Part shown: positions 48,800-57,629 of the stretch, in pieces
Layout of the letters: every line of letters starts with the position of its first letter
How positions within the stretch are numbered: the stretch's first letter is position 1
Assembly: GCF_016862635.1 (NCBI RefSeq)
Contig: NZ_BONI01000043.1
Coordinates: 16,549 to 80,548 of the forward strand
Direction: 5' to 3'
Origin: Catellatospora coxensis
Lineage (GTDB): Bacteria; Actinomycetota; Actinomycetes; Mycobacteriales; Micromonosporaceae
Length of the DNA: 64,000 nt
Program-made: the position numbers and the translations under genes
The notes under the pieces: generated by a model
Database searches by the model: none
The model's input: only the letters and a program-made list of their open reading frames with translations
Told to the model about the DNA's origin: nothing

Positions 48800-49265
48800 A
48801 GATAGGACGAGGTGATGGCGCACGCCAACGCCCGTCAATGGCTCAACGCGGCCCGGAGGCCCGGGCGCTGCAACAATCCTGCACACGTTGATCCATTGAC
48901 TTCGTCCCGTCCGGACTGCACCGTGTTAGGGAATGCGCTTTCCCGAAACGCCGGCGGAACGGGCCTCCCACCGGACGTGACCGGGGCGCGTGGCTACTGA
49001 CGCCCGACCGTCCCCGATCGGGCGGCTCCGGCTCGAGACGGCAGCCCGCGACCCCGACGATTCGGCACGGGCGCAGCCGCCGCCGGCCTCGAAGGCCCGA
49101 GTCCAGGCCGCGACGGCACCGACGACCGCTCCACCTCGACCAGGGCACCCTCCCGGTCGATCCGCGACCTGCCCGGCCACAGGCGACAGGCCCGAAGCCT
49201 GCCCGGCCCGCCGCGATCGGCCATCCGGCGGACGACCCGCACCCGAACACGAAAGCGAGACGACA
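48800..49265. other. Leader region of the pectate lyase gene
   Basis: About 460 bases between the P450 and pectate lyase genes. Apart from the second operator copy I see no convincing gene: an open frame reading from 48990 into the lyase is Arg/Pro-rich and lacks a ribosome site. Probably promoter plus a long 5' untranslated leader. Confidence 0.5.
48929..48944. promoter_or_regulatory. Candidate LacI-type operator, proximal copy
   Basis: GGGAATGCGCTTTCCC, the inverted partner of the 48786 site extended by one symmetric base pair at each end, about 320 bases before the pectate lyase start. Confidence 0.5.
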
Positions 49266-50849
49266 ATGAAACGACCAGTCGCAGTGCGACTCTCGGCCGC
49301 GCTGGCCGGCACGGCCCTGGCGGCCGCGGTCGGCGTGGCGTTGCAGGCGCCCCAGGCGGCGGCCGCCACCGGCGGCGTCACCGGCTACGCCACCCAGAAC
49401 GGCGGCACCACGGGCGGCGCGGGCGGAGCGACGGTGCAGGCGTCCACGGGCACCGCGATCCACGCGGCCCTGTGCAACCGCGCCAGCAGCAGCACCCCGA
49501 TCATCATCCAGGTCTCCGGGACGATCAACCACGGCAACACCACCAAGGTGTCCGGCGACAGCTGCAACACCGCCGCCGACAAGATCGAGCTCAAGGAGAT
49601 CAGCAACGTCACGATCATCGGGGTCGGCGGCGGCGCGGTCTTCGACCAGCTGGGCATCCACATCCGGGACTCCAGCAACATCATCATCCAGAACGTGACC
49701 GTGCGGAACGTCAAGAAGTCGGGCTCGCCGCTGTCCAACGGCGGCGACGCCATCGGCATGGAGAGCACCGTGCGCCGGGTCTGGGTCGACCACGTCACCC
49801 TGGAGGCCTCCGGCGGCGAGTCCGAGGGCTACGACGGCCTGTTCGACATGAAGGACGACGTCCAGTACGTCACGCTGTCGTACAGCATCCTGCGCAACTC
49901 CGGCCGCGGCGGCCTGATCGGGTCGAGCGAGAGCGACACCGGCAACGGCTTCATCACGTTCCACCACAACTACTACAGCAACATCGACTCGCGTACGCCG
50001 CTGCTGCGCGGCGGTATCGCGCACATCTACAACAACCACTACTCGGGCCTCGTCGAGTCCGGCATCAACTCCCGGGCCGGGGCGCGAGCCAAGGTGGACA
50101 ACAACTACTTCCAGAACTCCAAGGACGTGCTCGGCACGTTCTACACCAGCGAGGCCGGCTACTGGCAGGTCAGCGGCAACATCTTCAACAACGTGACCTG
50201 GTCGAGCCCCGGCTCGGAGAACAACCCGGCCGGGCCGAACGTGGTGTCGAACACGACGGTCAGCATCCCGTACGCGTACACCCTGGACGCGGCGAGCTGC
50301 GTGCCGAGCGTCGTGGCCGCCACGGCGGGCGCGAACAAGGGCCTGCAGGTGTCCAACGGCAGCTGCACGCCGGTCTCGCCGACCGCCGGCCCGTCCAGCC
50401 CCGCCCCCAGCCCGTCCCGCTCGACCGCGCCGTCGCCGTCGGCCAGCTCCGTGCCGAGCCCGCAGCCGTCGAGCAGCCCGAGCGGCACGAACCTGAGCCT
50501 CGCCTCCGACGCCGGCGCCGACGGCTCCAGCAAGGCCAGCGGCACCAGCTACGGCTACGTGAAGGACGGCAACCTGAGCACGTTCTGGTCGCCCACCGGC
50601 GCGACCGGTGACATCTCCGTCAAGTGGAGCTCCGCCAAGACGGTGTCCCGGATCGTCATCCGCGAGGCGTCGGGTTCCGGGATCGGGTCCTGGCAGGTCC
50701 TCAACGGCGCGACCGGGGCCGTCCTGAAGTCGGGCAGCGGTTCGGGCACCATCACCTTCTCCGCCACCTCGACCACGAAGGTCACCCTCCGGATCACCAG
50801 CTCGTCGGCGACCCCGAAGGTCGCCGAGTTCGAGACGTACGCCAGCTGA
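49266..50849 (+). CDS. Secreted pectate lyase (PL1 family) with C-terminal discoidin-like domain
   Basis: About 527 residues. Signal peptide, then a parallel beta-helix pectate lyase domain: NVTIIGVGGGAVFDQLGIHIRDSSN, VWVDHVTLEASGG, YDGLFDMKDDVQYVTLSYS, and FHHNYYSNIDSRTPLLRGGIAHIYNN with the catalytic Arg. A Pro/Ser linker near residue 380 leads to a C-terminal F5/8-type carbohydrate-binding domain (YVKDGNLSTFWSP, VSRIVIREASGSGIGSWQV). Cleaves polygalacturonate by beta-elimination outside the cell. Two inverted operators upstream suggest sugar-dependent repression. Confidence 0.92.
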   Translation: MKRPVAVRLSAALAGTALAAAVGVALQAPQAAAATGGVTGYATQNGGTTGGAGGATVQASTGTAIHAALCNRASSSTPIIIQVSGTINHGNTTKVSGDSCNTAADKIELKEISNVTIIGVGGGAVFDQLGIHIRDSSNIIIQNVTVRNVKKSGSPLSNGGDAIGMESTVRRVWVDHVTLEASGGESEGYDGLFDMKDDVQYVTLSYSILRNSGRGGLIGSSESDTGNGFITFHHNYYSNIDSRTPLLRGGIAHIYNNHYSGLVESGINSRAGARAKVDNNYFQNSKDVLGTFYTSEAGYWQVSGNIFNNVTWSSPGSENNPAGPNVVSNTTVSIPYAYTLDAASCVPSVVAATAGANKGLQVSNGSCTPVSPTAGPSSPAPSPSRSTAPSPSASSVPSPQPSSSPSGTNLSLASDAGADGSSKASGTSYGYVKDGNLSTFWSPTGATGDISVKWSSAKTVSRIVIREASGSGIGSWQVLNGATGAVLKSGSGSGTITFSATSTTKVTLRITSSSATPKVAEFETYAS

Positions 50850-50857
50850 CGTACGGA

Positions 50858-50894
50858 AAAGGGGGCGGGAGCCGTTCGGGCTCCCGCCCCCTTT
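50858..50894. terminator. Bidirectional hairpin terminator
   Basis: 16-bp perfect stem from AAAGGGGGCGGGAGCC (50858-50873) to its complement (50879-50894) with a 5-base loop, between the convergent pectate lyase and Ig-like protein genes. The A-run and T-run at the ends give termination in both directions. Confidence 0.9.
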
Positions 50895-50899
50895 CGCGT

Positions 50900-51487
50900 T
50901 CAGCCCGCCATGGCCCGGCGGCGGCGCGGCATGAGCAGCAGGAAGCCGATGCCGGGCAGCAGCAGGGCGGTGCCGGCCAGCACGATCACCCAGTGCTCGT
51001 CCCCCGGCCCGGTCTTGGCCAGCGTGCCGCCCGGCGAGGTCTGCGGCGCGGGCGAGCCGCCGCCGGACGTCGCGAACGAGATCTTCGTACTGGTGGCGTT
51101 GGCCTTGACGATGTCGTCCGAGGCCGACGACGGCAGGATCTGCGCCGCGATCACGCACTGGCGCGTGGTGCAGTCGAACGAGCCGAACTTCTTCGCCACC
51201 CGCAGCGTCACCGAGGGGATCTTCCCGCTCGCGTCGGCGTTGACGAACTGCGCCCCGCCCGCCAGGTTGCAGTCGGTCGGGCCCTTCACCTCGGCGATGC
51301 ACTGCCCGATCGCGATCTGCTTGAGGTTCGTGGTGAACCCCGAGCCGTTGACCGTGATCGACGCGCCGTCGCTCAGCCCGCTGGACTTGCTCAGCGTCAG
51401 CACCGGCTTCGCGGCGGCCGGTGACGCGATCATCGGTACGGACACCGCCAGGACGGCGAGGACCGCGACCGCACGTGCTCTCCACAT
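50900..51487 (-). CDS. LAxTG-anchored surface protein with neocarzinostatin-like Ig domain
   Basis: About 195 residues. Signal peptide, an Ig-like domain similar to the neocarzinostatin/macromomycin family (LTLSKSSGLSDGASITVNGSG, IAIGQCIAE, CTTRQCVIAAQI with two Cys pairs), a Pro/Ser linker, then LAKTG, a hydrophobic helix and a terminal RRRR: the class E sortase signal for covalent wall attachment. GGAGG lies five bases before the ATG. Sole gene; no sortase nearby. Binding partner unknown. Confidence 0.8.
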   Translation of the reverse strand: MWRARAVAVLAVLAVSVPMIASPAAAKPVLTLSKSSGLSDGASITVNGSGFTTNLKQIAIGQCIAEVKGPTDCNLAGGAQFVNADASGKIPSVTLRVAKKFGSFDCTTRQCVIAAQILPSSASDDIVKANATSTKISFATSGGGSPAPQTSPGGTLAKTGPGDEHWVIVLAGTALLLPGIGFLLLMPRRRRAMAG

Positions 51488-51498
51488 GGAAACCTCCT

Positions 51499-54327
51499 TC
51501 AGACGGGGGCACCGGACCGGTGCACCGCGGCGGCATCGGTGCCGAGGTATGCGCCGACCACGGCAGGATGGGTCCTGACCTGGTCGGGCGTACCGTCGGC
51601 GATGACCCGGCCCGCGTCCATGGCGACCATCCGCCCCGCGAGCCGGGACAGCAGCGGCAGGTCGTGCTCGATGACCAGCAGCGCCACGCCGAGCTCGCGG
51701 TTGACCCGGGCGAGCAGGTCGGCCAGGGCCACCCCGTCGGCCTGGGACACGCCCGACGACGGCTCGTCGAGCAGCAGCAGGGACGGCTCCAGCGCCAGCA
51801 GGCAGGCCAGCTCGGCGGTGCGGCGGGTGCCGGTGGACAGCTCGCCCACCTGGCGGTCGGCGTACGCGGCGAGGCCGAACAGGTCGAGCAGGTTGTCGGC
51901 GAGCGCCTCCTGCCGCCGTTGCGGGCCGTGGCCGCCGAGGGCGGCGGTCAGCAGGCCGGTGGGTGCGTGGCGCTCGCCCGCGACCAGCAGGGATTCCCGC
52001 ACCGTCAGGATAGGGAACAGCCGCGCGTCCTGGAACGAGCGCACCAGGCCCAGCCCGGCCCGGCGCTGCGGGCTCAGCCCGGTCACGTCCCGCCCGGCGA
52101 AGGCGACCTGCCCCTGGTCAGGCCGGGTGAACCCGGCCAGGATCTCGAACAGCGTCGTCTTGCCCGCACCGTTCGGGCCGATGATGCCGACGACCTCGCC
52201 GGGCCCGACCGCCAGGTCGACGCCGCCGACGGCCTGCACCCCGCCGAACGCCCGCGCCACCCCGCGCGCCTCCAGCAGCGGCCCTGGCCCCGCCACCAGC
52301 GGCGACGTCCGTCGGGGCAGCGTCACGGCCACTGTGGGAGAGCTCGGCGGCAGCGCCGAGACCACGGCGGACGGCTGCGGCAGGGCGGTCGCCGGGTGCG
52401 GATCGGCGTCGGTCCGTGGACGTCGGCGTGGCAGCGGATCCGGAGCGGGCATCGGCGGAGGGGCGGGCGGCTGAAGGTCAGCGACCGGAGCACCGAGCCG
52501 CCTCGCCTGACCAGACAGCCGGCCGACCAGGCGGGCCAGGGGTTCGCCGAGGCCGCCGGGCATCACCACGACGACGAGCAGCCAGCCGAGGGTCAGTGCG
52601 GCCTGGCCGAAGATGCCGAGTTCCACCAGGCCGGGCAGGCCGACCAGGAGCAGCGCGCCGAGGACCGAGCCGCCGAGCAGGCCGAGGCCGCCGACGACGG
52701 TCAGGGCGACCACGTCGATCCCGGCGGCGGCGGGGAAGCTGTTCACGGTGACCTGGGTCTGGCCGTGTCCGATGACGACGCCGCCGAGCCCGGCCAGCGC
52801 CCCCGCGGCGCCGTACACCTGGAGTTTGCGGCGCGGCGCGGGCACGCCCAGGGCGCGGGCCGCGTCCTCGTTGTCGCGCAGCGCCAGCACGACCCGGCCG
52901 AAGCCGCCGGAGCGCAGCCGGTGCGCCAGCCACAGCGCGAGAACCAGCATCAGCAGCGCGAACAGGTAGTAGTCCTTCGCCAGCACCAGGGCGTACCCGG
53001 TCCACACCGGTTTCGGGGCGCTGACCCCGTCGCCGAGCAGCCACGGCAGCCGGAGCAGCCACGCCTCGGCGGCCAGCGCGAACGCGAGCGTCGTCGCGGC
53101 CAGCGCGAGGCCGCGCAGGCGCAGCGCGGGCAGACCCACCAGCACCGCCGACCCGGCGGCGGCGGCGCACCCGGCCACCGCGCCGGTGAAGAAGTTGCCC
53201 GTCGTAGCGGCCACGTGCAGCGACACGGCCGCGCCGATGCCGGCGAAGGCGAACTGCCCCAGCGACAGCTCCCCGGCCAGCCCGGTGACCAGCAGCACGG
53301 ACAGTCCGACGACCGCGAACCCGGCCACGGTGGTCAGCGCGGAGGCGGTCTCGTTGCTCACCAGGTACGCCGCCCCGGCAGCCGCCGGCAGTGCGAGCCC
53401 GGCCAGGGTCCGGCCCGCCCGGGACGCGGGCGCGGGAACCGCACGCGGCCAGCGCGCCTGCTCGCCGTCACGGCGGCCGAGCTGCGGCTGCACCAGCAGC
53501 GCCACCAGGATGAACAGCGCAAGGGCCAGGGACACTCCGCCGCGGCCCGCGCCCATCGACAGCAGCGCCTGCTCGCCGACGCCGACCGCGAGGCAGGCCG
53601 CGAACGCGATCGGCAGCGACGCCATGCGGGCCGCCACCGCCCCGGCGAGGCCGCGCAGCAGCAGCTCGGGCCCGAGGGTGTCGATCGACTGCGCGCCCTG
53701 GGTGGGGGTCACCAGGATCGCGGAGAACGCCGCCACGGCTCCGGCCAGCGCCCAGGCGAGCGTGGTCATGCGCGCCGCGGGGATGCCGTTGAGCTGCGCG
53801 GTGTCCGGCGCGTCCGCGCCCGCACGGACCGCCAGGCCGAACCGGGTACGCCGCAGGAACAGCGCCAGGCCGCCGAGCAGCAGCGGGGCCAGCAGCGCCA
53901 TCGCCGTGAACGCGGGCCCGATCGGGGTGCGCCCGAGCGTGAACGACGGCATACCGGGCGGCTTCGGGAAGGTCAGGCCGTTCAGCCCTTGGCTGCTCAC
54001 CAGCAGCGCGAGGATCAGCACGAACTGCGACAGCCCCAGCGTGGCGATCATCCCGGTGACCCCGGGCCGGCCGCGCAGGCGGCGTACGACGGCGACCTCG
54101 ATCAGCGCCGAGACGCCCGCCGACACGGCCATGGCCAGGGGGAATGCCAGCCAGTACGGCACCCCTGCCCCGGTCACGAGTTGGCTGAGCACGGCCGCGC
54201 CGAAGACGCCGACCGAGCCGTGGGCGAAGTTGAGGAAGCGGCTGGACCGGTACACCAGCACCAGGCCCACCGCGAGCAGCCCGTAGGTGAGGCCGGTGAA
54301 CAGGCCGAGGACGATCGGGTCGATCAT
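51499..54327 (-). CDS. Fused LivH-LivM-LivG branched-chain-type ABC transporter protein
   Basis: About 942 residues in one frame. Residues 1-290: LivH-like permease (GLTYGLLAVGLVLVYRSSRFLNFAHGS, GMIATLGLSQFV). 300-590: LivM-like permease (GELSLGQFAFAGIGAAVS, ALRDNEDAARALGV, TVVGGLGLLGG). A Pro-rich linker of about 100 residues precedes the LivG ATPase: GPNGAGKTT (Walker A), LSTGTRRTAELA (signature, Gly replaced by Thr), LLLLDEPSSGV (Walker B). The ATG at 54327 overlaps the LivF stop. Imports amino acids, amides or small aromatic acids; the fusion of all three parts is unusual. Confidence 0.88.
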   Translation of the reverse strand: MIDPIVLGLFTGLTYGLLAVGLVLVYRSSRFLNFAHGSVGVFGAAVLSQLVTGAGVPYWLAFPLAMAVSAGVSALIEVAVVRRLRGRPGVTGMIATLGLSQFVLILALLVSSQGLNGLTFPKPPGMPSFTLGRTPIGPAFTAMALLAPLLLGGLALFLRRTRFGLAVRAGADAPDTAQLNGIPAARMTTLAWALAGAVAAFSAILVTPTQGAQSIDTLGPELLLRGLAGAVAARMASLPIAFAACLAVGVGEQALLSMGAGRGGVSLALALFILVALLVQPQLGRRDGEQARWPRAVPAPASRAGRTLAGLALPAAAGAAYLVSNETASALTTVAGFAVVGLSVLLVTGLAGELSLGQFAFAGIGAAVSLHVAATTGNFFTGAVAGCAAAAGSAVLVGLPALRLRGLALAATTLAFALAAEAWLLRLPWLLGDGVSAPKPVWTGYALVLAKDYYLFALLMLVLALWLAHRLRSGGFGRVVLALRDNEDAARALGVPAPRRKLQVYGAAGALAGLGGVVIGHGQTQVTVNSFPAAAGIDVVALTVVGGLGLLGGSVLGALLLVGLPGLVELGIFGQAALTLGWLLVVVVMPGGLGEPLARLVGRLSGQARRLGAPVADLQPPAPPPMPAPDPLPRRRPRTDADPHPATALPQPSAVVSALPPSSPTVAVTLPRRTSPLVAGPGPLLEARGVARAFGGVQAVGGVDLAVGPGEVVGIIGPNGAGKTTLFEILAGFTRPDQGQVAFAGRDVTGLSPQRRAGLGLVRSFQDARLFPILTVRESLLVAGERHAPTGLLTAALGGHGPQRRQEALADNLLDLFGLAAYADRQVGELSTGTRRTAELACLLALEPSLLLLDEPSSGVSQADGVALADLLARVNRELGVALLVIEHDLPLLSRLAGRMVAMDAGRVIADGTPDQVRTHPAVVGAYLGTDAAAVHRSGAPV

Positions 54328-55043
54328 GCGTGCCCGCCCAGCATCAGCGAGCGCACCAGCTCGGGCCGGTCGGCCAGGTCCTGCGGGCGGTGCTCGGCGG
54401 CGATGGCGCCGCGTTCCATGAAGCAGATCCGGTCGACCAGCGACAGCGCCACGTTCACCGACTGCTCGACGACCAGCACGGACACGCCGGTCGCGTTCAG
54501 CCGGCGCAGCATCTCCAGCAGGCCGCCGACCACGATCGGGGCCAGGCCGAGCGACAGCTCGTCGACGAGCAGCACGTGCGGGCGCTGGATCAGCGCCTTG
54601 GCGAGCACCAGCATCTGCCGCTCGCCGCCGGACAGCGTCGAGGCCGGCTGAAACGCCCGCTGCGCCAGGCGCGGGAACACGGCGAGGGCGGCGTCGACGG
54701 CTTCGCGGGCCTGGGCGGCCGGCATGGCGTACCCGTGCAGGCGCAGGTTGTCGAGCACGGTCAGCGAGCCGAACGCGGCCTGGCCGACCACGGTGGCCAT
54801 GCCCAGCCGCACCCGCCGCACCGCCGAGACGCCGGTGATGTCCGCGCCGAACAGCTCGACCCGGCCCGCCGTCGGCCGGTGCAGGCCGGACAGCACCCGC
54901 AGCAGCGTGGACTTGCCGACCCCGTTGGGCCCGCACAGGCCCACCATCTCCCCGGGCGCGACCCGCAGGTCCACCCCGAACAGCACCTGCACCGGACCGT
55001 AGGAGCAGTCGATCCCGGTGGCCGAGAGCGCGTCAGCCGGCAA
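54324..55043 (-). CDS. livF: LivF-type ABC transporter ATPase
   Basis: About 239 residues. Walker A GPNGVGKST, signature LSGGERQMLVLAKAL, Walker B VLLVDELSLGLAP, and H-loop region replaced by VVEQSVNVALSL as usual in LivF. I chose the TTG at 55043 because AGGAG lies seven bases upstream; a GTG at 55058 would place that ribosome site inside the gene. It overlaps the binding-protein gene by 11 bases. Second ATPase of the importer. Confidence 0.88.
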   Translation of the reverse strand: MPADALSATGIDCSYGPVQVLFGVDLRVAPGEMVGLCGPNGVGKSTLLRVLSGLHRPTAGRVELFGADITGVSAVRRVRLGMATVVGQAAFGSLTVLDNLRLHGYAMPAAQAREAVDAALAVFPRLAQRAFQPASTLSGGERQMLVLAKALIQRPHVLLVDELSLGLAPIVVGGLLEMLRRLNATGVSVLVVEQSVNVALSLVDRICFMERGAIAAEHRPQDLADRPELVRSLMLGGHA

Positions 55044-56367
55044 AACGTTTCTCCTCACCGCGATAGGTGAAACACGAGCAACCCGGGTCGTACGCGAGCA
55101 CCCGGTAGCCGTCGCCGGCCGCGCGCCGGTCCCCGCCGAGCAGCCCGCGGGTGCCCGCGGCCGGGGTGAACCGGTCCCCGAGCGCGGCCGCCGCCTGGGC
55201 GAACGCGGCCGCGTTGAGGTTCGCGCCGAGGTCCTTCGCGGCGGCGTGCAGCAGCAGCGCGGCGTCGCAGTAGGTGAACGCGACGCGCGCGTTCTCCCTG
55301 GTCTTGAAGCTCTGCCCGCCCTTGGCGAAGATGTCCAGGCAGGCCCGCTCGGCGTCGCCGCCGGGGAAGGGCAGCCTGCTGTCGGGCACGTCCTGGCTCG
55401 GGTTGAAGCCGATGCCGACCATGCCGTCGAGGGCCGCGACCGGGATGGTGCCCGGGTTGTTCACGAGGAACGCCGGGTTGTCGAAACTGGACACGGCGTA
55501 GCGGGCGGTGTAGCTCTGCGCTGCGGCCGTGGTCAGGAAGAACGACGCCAGCCGGGCCCCGCCGAGGAACATCACCCGGGCGACGCCCTTGCTGCGGAAG
55601 TCGACGACGGCCTGGTTGAGCCCGGCGTTCAGGGTGCCGAGGTCGGTGGTGTCCACCCAGGACACCGTCGGCGCGACCCCGAGCCTGCGCAGCTCCGGCT
55701 CGGCGAGCCGCTCGTAGACGGCCTTGTTGACCGGGGTGTCCGCGGCGACCACGCCTACCGCGTCCGCGCCCTCGAAGAAGCCCTCGCCCTTCAGCGAGGA
55801 CAGCAGCGCCGTGACGAACTCGTCGTAGCCGGGATAGCTGGCCGACCACAGGTACGGCGACAGCTTGGCGTACGTGGCGTCGTCGTTGGGGACCAGGGTC
55901 GCGTCCAGCATCAGCGTGCCGCGCGAGGCGTAGCAGGGGCGGGCGTTGGACTGGAACTGCCCGGTCAGCACCACCGCGAACGCCTTGTCGTCCTGGGTGA
56001 TCTGGTTGCACAGCTTCTCCTCGGCGGCCGGGGAGTCGTTGCTGGCCTCGTACGAGCGGAACACCGCCTGCAGCCGCCGCCCGGCGATGCCGCCGTTCGC
56101 GTTGACGTGCTCTTCCAGCGCTTTGACCTGTGCGGGCAGGTCACCGGCATCGGCGGTGCGGAAGCCGAGGCTGCTGCCGGTGGTGCCGAGGTCGACACCG
56201 ACGAAGACCACCTTCACGGTGCTGTCGGTGACGCCCGGCCCGGCGCCGGTCAGCGTCGCCGGCGGCTGCTGGTCGAGCGCGCCGGGCATGACGGCCGAGC
56301 AGCCGGTGAACGCCACCGCCGCCACCACCGCCGCGGCCGCGGCGCGCAGCGCCGTCGATCTGTCCAC
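55033..56367 (-). CDS. Periplasmic-type (lipoprotein) substrate-binding protein, LivK-like
   Basis: About 444 residues. Lipobox AFTGC near residue 23, then the type I periplasmic-binding fold: VKVVFVGVDLGTTGSSLGF, NANGGIAGRRLQAVFRSY, FVTALLSSLKGEGF, GFNPSQDVPDSRLPF. Binds the substrate outside the membrane for the LivFGHM-like importer encoded next. The GTG at 56367 has AGAGGG upstream. Related Liv systems carry amino acids, urea, amides or aromatic acids; here the ligand is unknown. Confidence 0.88.
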   Translation of the reverse strand: MDRSTALRAAAAAVVAAVAFTGCSAVMPGALDQQPPATLTGAGPGVTDSTVKVVFVGVDLGTTGSSLGFRTADAGDLPAQVKALEEHVNANGGIAGRRLQAVFRSYEASNDSPAAEEKLCNQITQDDKAFAVVLTGQFQSNARPCYASRGTLMLDATLVPNDDATYAKLSPYLWSASYPGYDEFVTALLSSLKGEGFFEGADAVGVVAADTPVNKAVYERLAEPELRRLGVAPTVSWVDTTDLGTLNAGLNQAVVDFRSKGVARVMFLGGARLASFFLTTAAAQSYTARYAVSSFDNPAFLVNNPGTIPVAALDGMVGIGFNPSQDVPDSRLPFPGGDAERACLDIFAKGGQSFKTRENARVAFTYCDAALLLHAAAKDLGANLNAAAFAQAAAALGDRFTPAAGTRGLLGGDRRAAGDGYRVLAYDPGCSCFTYRGEEKRFAG

Positions 56368-56370
56368 GGG

Positions 56371-57432
56371 TCACCCTCTTTCGCGAGTGGTCAGGTAGGC
56401 GTCGAGCGCGTCGAGGTCGACGACCGCGGCCGGCTGCCGCTGCTCGCGTTCCAGCAGGCGGCGCACCTCGTCGGGGGCGAGCTGCCCGCCCGCGAGGCGG
56501 CGCATGCGGCCCGCGCCGGGCGCGTCGTCGAAGACGAGGTACGCCCCCAGGTCGGGCACCCGCACCACGGCGGGCAGCAGCATCGGCCCGTCGGCGGCAA
56601 GCGACGGACCGGCGGCTCGGGCCCGGCGGCGGCGCACCAGCCGCAGCACCCCGAACCCGATCAGCGCCAACCCGATGACGTTGAGCAGCACCAGCCCCCA
56701 CGGGTACGCCTGGTGCACCGCTTTCGCCTGCCCCAGCCCGCCCAGCTCGGCGGTCACCGGGTACGCCCCGAACGCCGCGAACGGGATGGTGACCGCGACC
56801 TCGTACGTGCGCGTCTCCCCGGGGCGCAGCTCGCCGGTCTGCGGCGTGGGCACGGCGTCTGCGCCGTTGCCGACGCGCACGGTCAGCGGAGCACCGCTCA
56901 GCGTCTGCGATCCGGCGTTGCGCACGGTGTAGACCAGGGTCCGGTGTTGCGGCCCGCCGAACCAGGCCGACACCGAACCGCCGCCGGTGAGCCGCGCCTC
57001 GACCACGTCGAGCTTCGCGAGGGTCCGCGCCGGAGTCGGCACCGGCCCGACCGGGTGGCCCGACACGTCCAGCGGAGTGTCCACGTGGCCGCTCTCACCG
57101 GTGCCGACGGCCGCCGCGTGCACCACGCACGGGCAGGGCCGAGGGGGCTCCCCGACGGTCAGCACCACGGAGAACGTGCCGTCCGGCTTCACCGCCGTGG
57201 CCAGCGCTCCGCGCATGTCGCACGACGACGAACCGCCCAGCGCCAGCTCCCCGCAGGTGACCAGCTGCACCAGCCGGCCCGCGGGCCAGTTCGCGCCGGT
57301 GACCCGCACGGTGTCGCCGGGCCGGGCCTTGGGCGCGGACAGGGTCACGCTCCACCCGTCGGCCTGCGCCGGAACCGGCACTGCCAGCACTGCGAGCACC
57401 GCCAGCAGGCCGACAGCGAGGCGACGGACCAC
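56371..57432 (-). CDS. Membrane-anchored surface protein with Ig-like domains
   Basis: About 353 residues. Signal peptide (RRLAVGLLAVLAVLAVPVPA), an extracellular Ig-like part with two pairs of Cys (VTCGELALGGSSSCDMRG, PPRPCPCVVHAAA), a second Ig-like domain, then a transmembrane helix LLNVIGLALIGFGVLRLV, RRRRAR and a cytoplasmic tail of about 80 residues. The start is uncertain (GTG 57432 chosen; another GTG lies about 48 bases upstream). It ends three bases before the binding-protein gene, so it is in the same operon. Could present or stabilise the importer at the surface. Confidence 0.75.
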   Translation of the reverse strand: MVRRLAVGLLAVLAVLAVPVPAQADGWSVTLSAPKARPGDTVRVTGANWPAGRLVQLVTCGELALGGSSSCDMRGALATAVKPDGTFSVVLTVGEPPRPCPCVVHAAAVGTGESGHVDTPLDVSGHPVGPVPTPARTLAKLDVVEARLTGGGSVSAWFGGPQHRTLVYTVRNAGSQTLSGAPLTVRVGNGADAVPTPQTGELRPGETRTYEVAVTIPFAAFGAYPVTAELGGLGQAKAVHQAYPWGLVLLNVIGLALIGFGVLRLVRRRRARAAGPSLAADGPMLLPAVVRVPDLGAYLVFDDAPGAGRMRRLAGGQLAPDEVRRLLEREQRQPAAVVDLDALDAYLTTRERG

Positions 57433-57496
57433 TCGCGAACTCGCGATCCCCGGGGAGCCGGTCGGCCACGCCGACACGGCCGGTACACCGACCCGG

Positions 57497-57542
57497 ATCT
57501 TGTGCAGTTGGTGTCGCTCCAACGACACCAACTGCACAAGAT
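57497..57542. repeat. Perfect hairpin, intergenic
   Basis: 20-bp perfect arms (57497-57516 and 57523-57542) beginning ATCTTGTGCAGTTGG, with a 6-base CTCCAA loop. It sits in the 197-bp gap between the DUF916-like gene and the importer operon; it may attenuate or terminate transcription, or be a mobile palindrome. Confidence 0.85.
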
Positions 57543-57629
57543 TCACGTCAGGAGGGCTCTCGCCGATCACGCGCGGCAGGACCGGACTCCGGTCACGCCC
57601 GGCAGAGCTGGGCGCCGTGACCGGGCGGC

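Noticed and set aside
48990..49265. N-terminal extension of the pectate lyase
   Set aside because: Reading from 48990 gives an Arg/Pro/Ala-rich segment before a perfect signal peptide that begins at 49266.
51499..54936. Extended start of the fused transporter at 54936
   Set aside because: The extra 200 residues are an out-of-frame shadow of LivF; the ATG at 54327 begins exactly with the LivH N-terminus.
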